64,000 nucleotides of DNA from BOG-932 sp965276835 (lineage in GTDB: Bacteria > Pseudomonadota > Alphaproteobacteria > BOG-932 > Roseiterribacteraceae): positions 248,001 through 312,000 of the forward strand of contig OZ255631.1 in NCBI GenBank assembly GCA_965276835.1, given 5' to 3'. The position numbers and the translations under genes are program-made. This document shows, in pieces, positions 51,965 through 60,368 of the stretch (position 1 is the first letter of the stretch; each line of letters starts with the position of its first letter). The notes below the pieces were generated by a model that was not told where the DNA came from, ran no database searches, and saw nothing but the letters and a program-made list of their open reading frames with translations.

Positions 51965-52173
51965 GCCAATGGCCGTCCGCGAAGGCATCGCGGGTTTACG
52001 GGGCACTCGAACGGATTGGATGGTCGCTTAAGCGGTCGCGCGGTTCGCATCGCGTATTGGAGCGCGATGGCTGGGCAGATTTTGTATTCGCGTTCCACGA
52101 CGGCGAGGAAATCGGGCCGCGGATGCTTGCACGGATTGCCAAACATACTGGCCTGACGCCCCGCGACTTATAA
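51961..52173 (+). CDS. hicA: HicA-family mRNA interferase toxin
   Basis: A 70-residue protein starting at GTG that overlaps the hicB stop. The dsRBD-like fold with the catalytic His is seen in SRGSHRVLERDGWADFVFAF, and the C-terminal MLARIAKHTGLTPRDL matches HicA. It cleaves mRNA when free of HicB. In-frame sequence directly after its stop is a molybdoenzyme remnant. Confidence 0.88.
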   Translation: MSQWPSAKASRVYGALERIGWSLKRSRGSHRVLERDGWADFVFAFHDGEEIGPRMLARIAKHTGLTPRDL

Positions 52174-52335
52174 TCTCTTATTGTTGATCCCAAATACGGC
52201 TATCCGATGAAACTGCGCGTGCCGACCAAGCTCGGCTTCAAGAACCCGAAGCTGATCGCCGAGATCTACGTCACTAACGACAATCCCGGCGGCTATTGGG
52301 AGGATCAGGGTTACAATTGGTTCAGTGGGTCATAA
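52174..52335 (+). pseudogene. C-terminal remnant of a sulfite-oxidase-type molybdoenzyme
   Basis: In the frame of hicA and right behind its TAA, the DNA encodes 53 residues, with KLRVPTKLGFKNPKLIAEIY, VTNDNPGGYWEDQGYNWFSG and a stop. This strongly resembles the C-terminal end of molybdopterin-dependent oxidoreductases of the sulfite oxidase/YedY class. The rest of that gene is missing; the HicBA module occupies the place where the body should be. An ATG exists at 52207, but a 42-residue protein is unlikely to work. It is read as a decayed fragment. Confidence 0.6.
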
Positions 52336-52429
52336 AATAATGCGAAATTCGTGTAACCAATCTGGTTTCACCACCGAACGATCAGTAACGGCACGGCCGT
52401 TCCTGAAAGTGATTTAGAGGGGATATAAG

Positions 52430-52714
52430 ATGTTGAATTTCAAGACGTTTGCTTTCGGCCTTTCCGCCGCCGCGCTGTCTTTCGGCCTCGGTTTCGCACC
52501 GATCGTCTACGCTCAGGATGCTTCGAAGGACACGATGTCGAAAGACAGCATGTCCAAAGATTCGATGTCCAAGGACAGCATGGCGAAAGACTCGATGAAG
52601 AAGGATTCGATGTCGAAGGATGCGATGAAGAAGGACACCATGAGCAAAGATTCGCCGGCCAAGGACACGAAGGACTCGATGATGAAGAAAGACACGATGT
52701 CCAAGGACAAGTAA
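52430..52714 (+). CDS. Pentapeptide MXKDX repeat protein
   Basis: A 94-residue exported protein with a Sec signal (about residues 1-28, ending VYAQD) followed by near-perfect tandem copies of the five-residue unit M-x-K-D-x (MSKDS, MAKDS, MKKDS and so on) to the C-terminus. This is the TIGR02953 MXKDX family, small secreted Met/Lys/Asp-rich proteins of unknown function, suspected in metal or stress handling. SD AGAGGGG precedes the ATG. A strong terminator follows at 52743. Confidence 0.9.
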   Translation: MLNFKTFAFGLSAAALSFGLGFAPIVYAQDASKDTMSKDSMSKDSMSKDSMAKDSMKKDSMSKDAMKKDTMSKDSPAKDTKDSMMKKDTMSKDK

Positions 52715-52742
52715 GCCGCCAATCCGGTTTTGCGGAATAAAG

Positions 52743-52772
52743 GCGCGCCTTGCGATGCGGGGCGCGCTTTTT
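52743..52772 (+). terminator. Rho-independent terminator after the MXKDX gene
   Basis: A 7-bp stem GCGCGCC/GGCGCGC around an 11-base loop, followed by TTTTT at 52768-52772. It matches a classical intrinsic terminator 28 bases after the MXKDX stop. Confidence 0.85.
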
Positions 52773-52898
52773 ATTTGGCCCGACTGTTGGCTCGCCATCG
52801 AGCTGGAAAGCAGATCGAGGCCGATTCAGAACGTAGGGCCGGTTGGCGTAGCATAATCCGTCATTGGTTCGGCGAAGAAAGCCGCGATCCGCCAGGCC

Positions 52899-53249
52899 GT
52901 GACCGATGCCGTGACCGATGCCTGGGGTGACAATACCGACATCGACGACGAAGACGACGATGACGACGACGATCGCGAGAGCGTGCGGCACCTGCTGGCC
53001 GATCTGTTCGACGATTACGAGACGTATGAAGACTATGACCGCGACCCGGCCGAGATCGTCGCCAAGATGTGCGTGGAACTGGGGCTGAAGCCCGAGGCGG
53101 ATTTGTTGGTCGAAGCCAAGGCAGACGAAAACCCGGAGGCTGCGGAGCAGGCCATCGTCCTGGAACTGGCCCGAGGCTATCTGGAGCGGGCCGGGTGGGC
53201 CGTCGAACCCGCGCTCGGTCAGGACGGACACGGGCCGCCGGACGGGTGA
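52899..53249 (+). CDS. Acidic hypothetical protein
   Basis: A 116-residue protein from GTG 52899, with an in-frame stop 45 bases upstream and no ATG between. An ATT at 52863 would extend it to a helix AKKAAIRQAVTDAV. It holds a long Asp/Glu-rich run (IDDEDDDDDDDRESV near residue 15), then amphipathic helices (HLLADLFDDYETYEDYDRD) and a Gly/Pro tail. No family recognised. Coding is supported mainly by composition and helix pattern. Confidence 0.4.
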   Translation: MTDAVTDAWGDNTDIDDEDDDDDDDRESVRHLLADLFDDYETYEDYDRDPAEIVAKMCVELGLKPEADLLVEAKADENPEAAEQAIVLELARGYLERAGWAVEPALGQDGHGPPDG

Positions 53250-53284
53250 GATTTGCCCGTCCTAGTTTCGAATGAAATCCGAAA

Positions 53285-53485
53285 TCCCCCTCACCCTCCC
53301 GCTTCGCGGATCCCTCCCTCTCCCGTCGAACGGGCAAGGGTCATGAAGCCGTGTCCGGTCCTAAAGCCCCTCGCCCGCCCGCGACCGGAGGTCGCTTTGT
53401 GCGTCTCGCAGCCCGCCGCCTTTGGCGGCGGGGAGAGGGAGGAACCCATTGCGGTGACCAATGGAAGGGTGAGAGGGCTTTCCGC
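53285..53485. repeat. Long imperfect palindromic intergenic repeat
   Basis: The left part (CCCCTCACCCTCC at 53287-53299, then TCCCTCCCTCTCCC) is answered by GGGGAGAGGGAGGA and GGAAGGGTGAGAGGG at 53463-53477. The 200-base unit therefore folds back on itself, with a central GGCGGC-type hairpin (CCGCCGCCTTTGGCGGCGG). It fills most of the 246-base gap before the F420/PPOX-like gene. It is a mosaic REP-type element related in style to that at 24917. Confidence 0.65.
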
Positions 53486-53495
53486 TTTCGGGTCT

Positions 53496-53888
53496 TCAAC
53501 CGCTCGCCGACGCCTTGTCGATGGTGATCTCAACCGAAATCCGGTCCTCGCCTTCTTTCCGGAAGGGGTAGTCCTTGCCCATGTAATGGTGGGACAGCGC
53601 GTCGATATGGGCGTCGGCGCCGTCCTGGGTCACGCGGGTCACGTGGCCGCGAACCTGGACATAGCGGTAGGGATTGTCAGGATCCATGATCGACAGGGCG
53701 ACGTGCGCGCCGTCCTTCAGGGTTTTTGCCTTCACCCGGCCGGTCGCCGTGTTCACCCGGACCTTGCCGTCGGTGTAGTCGTACCAGACCGGTGTCACCT
53801 GCGGCGTCCCGTCATCCATCAGCGTCGCGATGTTGGCGAAGGCTTTCTTTTCGTTAAGGTCCAAGTATCCGGCGGGAAAGGTGGCCAT
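53496..53888 (-). CDS. PPOX-class F420/FMN-dependent oxidoreductase-like protein
   Basis: A 130-residue split-barrel protein; the ATG at 53888 begins the conserved MATFPAGYLDLNEKKAFANI. The motif set ATLMDDGTPQVTPVWYDYTD, VRVNTATGRVKAKTLKDGAH and VALSIMDPDNPYRYVQVRG is that of the PPOX class that binds F420 or FMN. It may reduce small unsaturated compounds. It is divergent from the FUSC operon, with 142 bases shared, including a perfect CCACGTGG palindrome. Confidence 0.85.
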   Translation of the reverse strand: MATFPAGYLDLNEKKAFANIATLMDDGTPQVTPVWYDYTDGKVRVNTATGRVKAKTLKDGAHVALSIMDPDNPYRYVQVRGHVTRVTQDGADAHIDALSHHYMGKDYPFRKEGEDRISVEITIDKASASG

Positions 53889-54030
53889 CGGGGTCTCCGT
53901 TGAATTTGCGTTGCGCCGCCTCTGACATGGGGTGCCGGCGGCCGTAAGTAAGCCCATCAGCCCCTTGCGAAGCTGTAAATTAGGTGAGACACCAGACGGG
54001 CGCGTTCCACGTGGCCAGCCTGGGTGAGCG

Positions 54031-56094
54031 ATGGGGAAACGGTTCGGTTTTCCGGAAGCGATCTTTTCGATCAACAGCTTCGCCGCCGCGATGCTGGCAC
54101 TCTATATCGGGTTCGCGATCGGGCTGGAGCGACCCTACTGGGCGATGCTGACGGTTTACATCACCGTTCAGCCACTGTCGGGCGCGCTGCGTTCCAAGGC
54201 GTTCTTCCGTGTTATCGGCACCACACTTGGCGGTGCCGCCGCCGTGGCCTTCATTCCCAATTTCGTCAATTCACCGGCGCTGCTGTCGGCAATCCTGTCG
54301 ATTTGGGTAGGGCTGTGCCTCACCGTGTCGCTGCTGGACCGTACGCCGCGTTCTTACGTGTTCATGCTGGCCGGCTATACGGCGGCGATCATCGGCTTTC
54401 CCAGTGTCAACGCACCGGGCACGATCTTCGACACGGCGTTGTCGCGGGTTGAGGAAATCACGCTCGGCATCGTCTGTGCCGCCCTGGTGCACACGATCTT
54501 TTTCCCACGCAGCGTCGTCGGAGCGTTAAACCAGCGTATTGCCGGCATCATGCGTGACGCGGAGGGTTGGGCCTGCGAGAACTGGGCGCCCGATATCCTG
54601 GCCGGGCATCGTCACATCCATGCCGATCTCCAACGCCAGAAGATCGCCGCCGACATTACCGAACTGCATATCCTGTCCACCCACTTGCCGTTCGATACCG
54701 CCAATCTGGTTCCGGCGGTGCGTGCCGTGCGCGCGATGCAGGACCGGCTTTCCTTGATGCTGCCGCTTGCCAGTGCGGTGGAAGACCGGCGGCGCGCACT
54801 GATGATGCAGCAAGACGTTCCGGCCGATGTCGTCGACCTGCTGTCGCGGGCGCGCGACTGGATGAAGAAAGGTGTCGCTGGGAACCGCGACGAGGCGCTG
54901 GCGCTGATCGCCGACTGCCGGGCGGCGGAACCCGAGCTGCCGCAAGGCGCCGATTGGGAGCAGCTTCTCAAGGCCAGCCTGATACGGCGCCTTTCCGAGT
55001 TGATCGAGGCTGTTCAGGACGCCCGTGAACTGGCGGCGCATATCGCGCGGCCCGACAGGCCGCTGCCGGACGCGTTGATGACGAGGCTGTTCGGCATATC
55101 GCGGCGAAAGCTACATCGCGACTGGGGTTTGGCGCTCTTGTCGGGCTTCGCAGCGACGGTCACGACAATGGCCTGCTGCGCGGTCTGGATCGCCACCGGA
55201 TGGCCCGAAGGCGCGATCGCACCGACATTCGCAGCGATCCTGATGTCGCTTTTCGCAACGCTCGACGACCCGTCGCCGGCGATTTCCGCCTTCATGAAGG
55301 CCAGCATCGTTTCATTGCCGCTCGCCGCCTTCTACCTGTTCGCGGGGTTGCCGGCGATCGACGGTTTTCCGATGCTCGTGGCAATCCTGGCGCCTGTCTT
55401 CATCGTTCTGGGCGCGCTCCAGGCCAACCCGAAAACCTTCATATTGGGTTTGGCGCTGATCCTGAGCGTTGCCGGCGCGCTCAGCCTGCAAGCCGAATTC
55501 AGCGCCGATTTCCCAGGTTTTCTGAACAATTTCGTGGCGCAGACGTTCGGCATCTTCGCCGCTCTCGTTGGGACGCAGATTTTCCGTTCGCTCGGGGCGG
55601 CATTCAGCGCCCGGCGAATCCTGCGCTTTGGCTGGCGCCATCTCGCGGCCAATGCCGCGGCAAGCCCGGAGGAGGGCCAGGACAGGACTTTGTGGACCAG
55701 CCAGATGCTCGATCGCCTGGGCCTCCTCATTCCACGCCTCGGTATGCTTGAGGCGCCCGGCGATCTGGCGAAAGTGGATTTGATGCAGGACATCCGCATC
55801 GGCCTTAATGTCGCCGATCTACAGGAAGCGCGGCTGGCGCTAGGGCCATTGGTCGAGCCCTCGTTGGCAGCGGTGTTGCGGGCCATCACCGCTTACTTCC
55901 GCAGGCGCAGTATTGTGCCTTCGACCGAGGCCGCACTAACGCTGCTCGCCAAGATCGATCACGCGATCGATACTGTGTCCGCTGCCTGGACGTCGCCCGA
56001 ACGGCAAGCCTGCCTGTGGTCGCTGGTCGGTCTGCGCCGCAATATGTTTCCGGGCGCCAAGCCTTATATACCGGTAATCGCGGAGGCGCTGTGA
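54031..56094 (+). CDS. FUSC-family inner-membrane efflux protein (AaeB-like)
   Basis: A 687-residue protein with two FUSC halves, each a bundle of about six helices (residues 12-160 and 365-510), and long cytosolic loops between. The N-terminal ERPYWAMLTVYITVQPLSGA matches the aromatic-acid exporter and fusaric-acid-resistance family. It pumps hydroxylated aromatic acids with a HlyD adaptor and outer-membrane lipoprotein, both encoded downstream. The stop overlaps the DUF1656 ATG (TGATG). Confidence 0.92.
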   Translation: MGKRFGFPEAIFSINSFAAAMLALYIGFAIGLERPYWAMLTVYITVQPLSGALRSKAFFRVIGTTLGGAAAVAFIPNFVNSPALLSAILSIWVGLCLTVSLLDRTPRSYVFMLAGYTAAIIGFPSVNAPGTIFDTALSRVEEITLGIVCAALVHTIFFPRSVVGALNQRIAGIMRDAEGWACENWAPDILAGHRHIHADLQRQKIAADITELHILSTHLPFDTANLVPAVRAVRAMQDRLSLMLPLASAVEDRRRALMMQQDVPADVVDLLSRARDWMKKGVAGNRDEALALIADCRAAEPELPQGADWEQLLKASLIRRLSELIEAVQDARELAAHIARPDRPLPDALMTRLFGISRRKLHRDWGLALLSGFAATVTTMACCAVWIATGWPEGAIAPTFAAILMSLFATLDDPSPAISAFMKASIVSLPLAAFYLFAGLPAIDGFPMLVAILAPVFIVLGALQANPKTFILGLALILSVAGALSLQAEFSADFPGFLNNFVAQTFGIFAALVGTQIFRSLGAAFSARRILRFGWRHLAANAAASPEEGQDRTLWTSQMLDRLGLLIPRLGMLEAPGDLAKVDLMQDIRIGLNVADLQEARLALGPLVEPSLAAVLRAITAYFRRRSIVPSTEAALTLLAKIDHAIDTVSAAWTSPERQACLWSLVGLRRNMFPGAKPYIPVIAEAL

Positions 56095-56321
56095 TGGTTG
56101 GCGAATTCAACTTTGCGGGGGTGTTCGTGCCCGCTCTGCTTGTCTGGGTGATTGTCGCGGTCGGCGTATCGATGTTTATCCGGCGCATATTCGTGATCGT
56201 CGGTTTCTATCGGCTGGTCTGGCATCGTGGCCTGTTCGACCTTGCGCTGCTCGCCATCCTGTCGGGCGCGGTGACCGCGCTGGCCGATCGGTTCGATCAA
56301 TTCGGCTTCCAGATTCACTGA
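56094..56321 (+). CDS. DUF1656 (AaeX-like) small membrane protein
   Basis: A 75-residue protein with two membrane helices (FVPALLVWVIVAVGVSMFI and LFDLALLAILSGAVTAL) and the start at 56094 overlapping the FUSC stop. This is the AaeX/DUF1656 partner of AaeB pumps, thought to assist assembly. It is followed 5 bases later by the HlyD gene. Confidence 0.9.
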   Translation: MVGEFNFAGVFVPALLVWVIVAVGVSMFIRRIFVIVGFYRLVWHRGLFDLALLAILSGAVTALADRFDQFGFQIH

Positions 56322-56326
56322 ATGAA

Positions 56327-57223
56327 ATGAAAAAAATCCTCTTCGATCTTAGCCGCCTCCTGGTCACCGCCGTCGCGGTGATCCTGGCCTTGATCGCGCT
56401 CAAGTTCCTGTGGGTGCGCTATCAGGTCGACCCGTGGACCCGGGACGGTCGCATCCGCGCCGACACGGTGCAGGTTGCGCCGGACGTGTCCGGCCTCATC
56501 ACCGACGTGCTGGTTCATGACAACCAAGTGGTACGCAAGGGCGACCCGCTCTTCATTATCGACAAACCGCGCTTCGAACTGGCGCTGCGCCAGGCCGAGG
56601 CTTCGATCGCGGCTCAGCAGGCGCTGGTCGATGAGGCGGCGCTGGAGGACAAGCGCAATCACGGGTTGGGCAACTTGGTGTCGACCGAACTTCTGCAGCA
56701 GGGCAGTGCCAAGCTCGCCCAGGCCCAGGCGGCTTTGGCCCAGGCGACCGTGGCACGCGACATCGCCCAGCTGAATCTGGACCGGACCACGATCCTCGCG
56801 CCGGTAAACGGCGTGCTGGCCAATGTTGAGCTACGGCCCGGCGATTACGCCGCGGCCGGTCGGCCCGTTTTCGCTTTGGTGGATAGCGATTCCCTGCATA
56901 TCGACGGCTATTTCGAGGAAACCAAACTGCCGCGTATCCGGATCGGCGATCCCGTCTCGGTGCAGATCATGGGCGAAAAACGGGTGCTGTCCGGCCATGT
57001 GCAGAGCATCGCCGGCGGTATCGAGGACCGCGAACGCGGCCCGAGCAGCAACCTGCTGCCCAATGTCAGCCCGACGTTCAGTTGGGTGCGTCTGGCGCAG
57101 CGGGTGCCGGTCCGCGTGATGCTGGACAACCCGCCGCCGGACATCCGCCTGATTGCGGGGCGGACGGTGACGGTCACGGTGCTGGAGGATCAACGCAAGA
57201 ACCCGGCGGGCGCACGGCAATGA
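56327..57223 (+). CDS. HlyD-family periplasmic adaptor (AaeA-like)
   Basis: A 298-residue protein with one N-terminal membrane helix (LLVTAVAVILALIAL) followed by a lipoyl/biotinyl domain (VQVAPDVSGLITDVLVHDNQ) and a coiled-coil hairpin (LAQAQAALAQATVARDIAQL). A beta-barrel domain follows. It bridges the FUSC pump to the outer-membrane channel. The stop overlaps the NodT lipoprotein ATG (ATGA). Confidence 0.92.
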   Translation: MKKILFDLSRLLVTAVAVILALIALKFLWVRYQVDPWTRDGRIRADTVQVAPDVSGLITDVLVHDNQVVRKGDPLFIIDKPRFELALRQAEASIAAQQALVDEAALEDKRNHGLGNLVSTELLQQGSAKLAQAQAALAQATVARDIAQLNLDRTTILAPVNGVLANVELRPGDYAAAGRPVFALVDSDSLHIDGYFEETKLPRIRIGDPVSVQIMGEKRVLSGHVQSIAGGIEDRERGPSSNLLPNVSPTFSWVRLAQRVPVRVMLDNPPPDIRLIAGRTVTVTVLEDQRKNPAGARQ

Positions 57224-58680
57224 GGCTGCGCTTGGCGCTTGCCGCCGTTCTATTGCTGCCCGGCTGTCATCCCGTCGGGCCCGATTACAAGGTACCCGAT
57301 GAGGCTTTGGTCAACGCGCCGACCGCGACCGGGAATTTCGTCGGCGCGACGGAAAAATCGATCAGCAAAGCGGAGCCGCCCGACAAATGGTGGATGCTCT
57401 ATCGCGACGAGCGCCTGAACGGCCTCGTCGATCGGGCATTGGCAGCCAACACAGAACTCAAAGTCGCTGGCGCCAATATCGCGCGGGCCGAGGCGGCGTT
57501 GGCCGGCGCCGAGGACGCCACGATCCCGTCCACCAAGATCGATGCCGGGGCCGAATGGACACAATTGTCGGGTGAGCAATATCTGCTGGACTACCCATTG
57601 CCGTCGATGGGGCTTTACGAAACCGGCATCACCATCGGCTACCAGCTCGACCTGTTCGGCCAAATCCGCCGGGCGATCGAGGCGTCGCGCGCGGATGAGG
57701 AGTCGGCGCGTGCCGCCTTCGACGCTACCCGGATCACCGTCGCGGCCGAAACGGTCAGGGCCTATGTCGATGCTTGCGCCGCGGGGCATGAACTGACGGT
57801 CGCGCGCCGGTCGCTCGACCTGCAGCGCGAAAGCCGCGATCTGACCGCGCGTCTCGTGCGGGCGGGCCGGGGCAATGCGCTCGACCTCACCCGATCCCAG
57901 GGGCAGTTGGAGCAGTTTCGCGCCAATATTCCCCAACTGGAGGCGCAGCACCGCGTCGCACTCTATCGCCTGGCGGTGATGACCGCCCGACCGCCGGCCG
58001 AATATCCCAAATCGGTCGATAGCTGTGTGACTGAACCGACTTTGACGTCGCTTATTCCGGTCGGCGACGGCGCGGCATTGCTTCGCCGGCGGCCCGATAT
58101 CCGGCAGGCCGAACGCCAACTGGCGGCGACGACGGCGCGTATCGGGGTGGCGACCGCCGATCTTTATCCCAAAGTTGCGTTCGAACTGACCGGCGGATCG
58201 ACCGGCGCGATCAACGATATCTTCAAGGATGCGACCCAGGACTACGGCATCGGCCCGGTGATTTCCTGGGACTTCCCCCAGCAGAACGCCGTTCGCGCCA
58301 GGATCAAGGGCGCTGAAGCCACCGCTCAGGCCGCGCTCGCGACGTTCGACGGCAAGGTGCTCGGCGCGCTGCGCGAGATCGAAAGCGCGCTCACCGTCTA
58401 TGGCCGCGATCTGGACCGGGCGTCCGCGCTGAGGGCCGCGCGGGATCGTTCGGCGCAAGCGGCCGAACAGGCCGACAGCCTGTACAAAGCCGGCCGTCAG
58501 GATTCGCTGAACAATCTCGACGCCCACCGGGTGTTGGCCGGTTCGGATCAGGCGCTGGCCCAAGCAGAGAGTAAGATCGCCGGCGATCAGGTGACTTTGT
58601 TTCTGGCGCTCGGCGGCGGTTGGCAGGGTCAAGCCGCCGGCAACAACCTGGGCAAGAATTCAGCGAATGTCCCACATTAG
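57220..58680 (+). CDS. NodT-family RND-type outer-membrane efflux lipoprotein
   Basis: A 486-residue protein. The short signal ends with LLLPGC, a lipobox placing a lipidated Cys at residue 16; HPVGPDYKVPDE after it is the NodT signature. Two OEP repeats (coiled hairpins, about residues 60-245 and 280-470) form the TolC-like channel. It completes the FUSC-HlyD tripartite pump and exports aromatic acids or drugs through the outer membrane. Its stop is at 58680, where the operon ends. Confidence 0.92.
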   Translation: MRLRLALAAVLLLPGCHPVGPDYKVPDEALVNAPTATGNFVGATEKSISKAEPPDKWWMLYRDERLNGLVDRALAANTELKVAGANIARAEAALAGAEDATIPSTKIDAGAEWTQLSGEQYLLDYPLPSMGLYETGITIGYQLDLFGQIRRAIEASRADEESARAAFDATRITVAAETVRAYVDACAAGHELTVARRSLDLQRESRDLTARLVRAGRGNALDLTRSQGQLEQFRANIPQLEAQHRVALYRLAVMTARPPAEYPKSVDSCVTEPTLTSLIPVGDGAALLRRRPDIRQAERQLAATTARIGVATADLYPKVAFELTGGSTGAINDIFKDATQDYGIGPVISWDFPQQNAVRARIKGAEATAQAALATFDGKVLGALREIESALTVYGRDLDRASALRAARDRSAQAAEQADSLYKAGRQDSLNNLDAHRVLAGSDQALAQAESKIAGDQVTLFLALGGGWQGQAAGNNLGKNSANVPH

Positions 58681-58791
58681 CGCCGAAAAATATTAAAAAG
58701 AACTCAATAAATCCCTGGTCGCGACGGGCGATATTGTTGCGGTTGATTGGATTCCAGCTTGAATTTTTTAGAAAAAAGCAGACATTGAGGG

Positions 58792-58806
58792 TGAGTATTT
58801 TACTCA
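58792..58806. promoter_or_regulatory. 15-base perfect palindrome upstream of the desaturase
   Basis: TGAGTA and TACTCA (6-bp arms) around a TTT spacer, 106 bases before the desaturase ATG, inside a locally AT-rich 232-base intergenic region. A second AT palindrome with TTTTTT/AAAAAA arms lies at about 58764-58777. The dyad would suit a dimeric regulator of the TetR or FadR kind and could control desaturase expression; this is inference. Confidence 0.4.
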
Positions 58807-58912
58807 GAAATCATTGCTCGCGTCTGCTATAGGCTAGGTTTGTGCGCAGGTTACACCAGTATTTGCCCATGAACGTCGGTCATTAACGCGGTTCGTCGTG
58901 CCGGAGAGATTA

Positions 58913-59923
58913 ATGACCGCGAGCAAATCCGCCGCCGGCGTGTTGCCGGCAAAACTGCAATATCCCGATCTTCGCCGCAGTCTTTGGCAGGTGGCGAATT
59001 CGTTTGTGCCCTATATTTTGATTTGTGCTGTCCTTTTGGCGGTTCCCAACCTGTCCTGGTGGATCAGGCCGATCCTATGGCTGGTCGCGGGCGGTTTTCT
59101 CGTGCGCATCTTCATCATCCAGCATGATTGCGGTCATGGCTCGTTCTTCCGATCACGTAGACAGAACGATTATCTGGGCTGGGTCTTCAGCGTGGTCACC
59201 ATGGCGCCCTATGCACAGTGGCGTCGGCAGCATGCGCAGCACCATGCCAATTGGAACAATCTCGATCGGCGGGAAAGCGGCCTCGATATTTATTCGTCCT
59301 GCCTGACAGTGGATGAATATGCCGCGTTCTCGCGCTCCGCGCAGCGGCGTTATCGGATCGTGCGCAACCCGCTGATCTCGCTGGTCCTGCTTCCGCCGGT
59401 GGTTTTCCTCGCGCTTTACCGCATCCCGTTCGATTCGCCGTCGGGATGGTGGCGGGAAAAGATGGGCGTGTATCTGACGAACCTGGGCATCCTTGCGCTG
59501 TTCTCAATTCTGGGCTGGTTCTTTGGCTTCGCGCGGGTGCTGTCGACGATCGTTCCGGTGACGGTCGTTGCCGCGACGGTTGGGGTTTGGCTGTTTTCGG
59601 TCCAGCACCGCTTCGAATTGACCCTGTGGTCGCGGGCAACGGCGTGGACCCCGTCCGGTGCGGCATTGCACGGCAGTTCATATCTGAAACTGCCGCGCCT
59701 GCTGCAATGGTTTACCGGGAATATCGGTTTTCATCACGTTCATCACTTCAATCCGCGCGTTCCCAACTATCGCCTTGAGGCATGTCACAAAGCATCCCCC
59801 GCGCTGCAGAGCTCCCCGGTTTTGTCCCTATGGGCCGGTTTAAAGACCTGGCGCTATGCCTTGTGGGATGAGGCGGCCGGTGTAATGGTGCCGTTTCCGA
59901 AGCGTGCGCGGGCAACAGGATAG
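58913..59923 (+). CDS. Membrane fatty-acid desaturase
   Basis: A 336-residue di-iron desaturase. The ATG at 58913 has GGAGAG about 5 bases upstream, better than a GTG at 58898. The three histidine boxes are visible: HDCGHGS, HAQHH and HHVHH. Helices flank the boxes. It introduces a double bond into membrane acyl chains (Delta12-like by layout), helping to keep the membrane fluid in the cold. Regiospecificity cannot be read. A palindrome at 58792 lies in its upstream region. Confidence 0.9.
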   Translation: MTASKSAAGVLPAKLQYPDLRRSLWQVANSFVPYILICAVLLAVPNLSWWIRPILWLVAGGFLVRIFIIQHDCGHGSFFRSRRQNDYLGWVFSVVTMAPYAQWRRQHAQHHANWNNLDRRESGLDIYSSCLTVDEYAAFSRSAQRRYRIVRNPLISLVLLPPVVFLALYRIPFDSPSGWWREKMGVYLTNLGILALFSILGWFFGFARVLSTIVPVTVVAATVGVWLFSVQHRFELTLWSRATAWTPSGAALHGSSYLKLPRLLQWFTGNIGFHHVHHFNPRVPNYRLEACHKASPALQSSPVLSLWAGLKTWRYALWDEAAGVMVPFPKRARATG

Positions 59924-59940
59924 GCAACGGGAAGCGGGAC

Positions 59941-60366
59941 ATGGCAAGCCACCTGTCGATGACGGACTCATACGACGCCTTCCTTTTCGAATTGCTGGGC
60001 GTGGAAGAAAACGGAATGGAACTCAGCGTGTTGTCCGCCTTGGCGCGCGCCGGCCTGGACCCTTGGGCCGAGGCCAAGCGCCTCGCAGCGTTGCCGCGCC
60101 AAGCGGCGATCGCAGCGATCACGGCGATTTTGCATCTGACCACTGAACCCGAAACTGCGCGCCGGCTGGTGGATCTGCTGCCGCGTTCGTCCGCGGCACA
60201 ACCGCCCTCGGCGAAACGATTCGACCGGGAAGCGCTGTTCCGGCGATATGGTCTTTTGATGATCATGGCCTGGCTGGTGGTCGCCGTTTTCGCGATGATG
60301 ACGTTCGGCCCCTCTCAGCCCGGAACGCCCACAGCCATTACCGCCGGTCAGGCGCCGGCCCGATAG
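59941..60366 (+). CDS. Hypothetical single-pass membrane protein
   Basis: A 141-residue protein: a helical N-terminal part (residues 10-80; ENGMELSVLSALARAGLDPW, ALPRQAAIAAITAILHLTT), a hinge rich in Ala and Pro, and one C-terminal membrane helix (YGLLMIMAWLVVAVFAMMTF). It lies 17 bases after the desaturase and may be co-transcribed. No motif recognised. It ends 2 bases before the convergent rsmD stop. Confidence 0.6.
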   Translation: MASHLSMTDSYDAFLFELLGVEENGMELSVLSALARAGLDPWAEAKRLAALPRQAAIAAITAILHLTTEPETARRLVDLLPRSSAAQPPSAKRFDREALFRRYGLLMIMAWLVVAVFAMMTFGPSQPGTPTAITAGQAPAR

Positions 60367-60368
60367 CT

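Noticed and set aside
52207..52335. A 42-residue independent gene starting at ATG 52207
   Set aside because: The in-frame match to a molybdoenzyme C-terminus continues upstream of the ATG, so it is better read as a remnant.
52530..52710. CRISPR-like or direct DNA repeat array
   Set aside because: The short 15-base periodicity is the coding of the MXKDX peptide; no spacers or cas genes.
53253..53903. A plus-strand frame through the palindromic repeat and PPOX-type gene
   Set aside because: It reads through a non-coding repeat and antisense to a clear PPOX-type protein.
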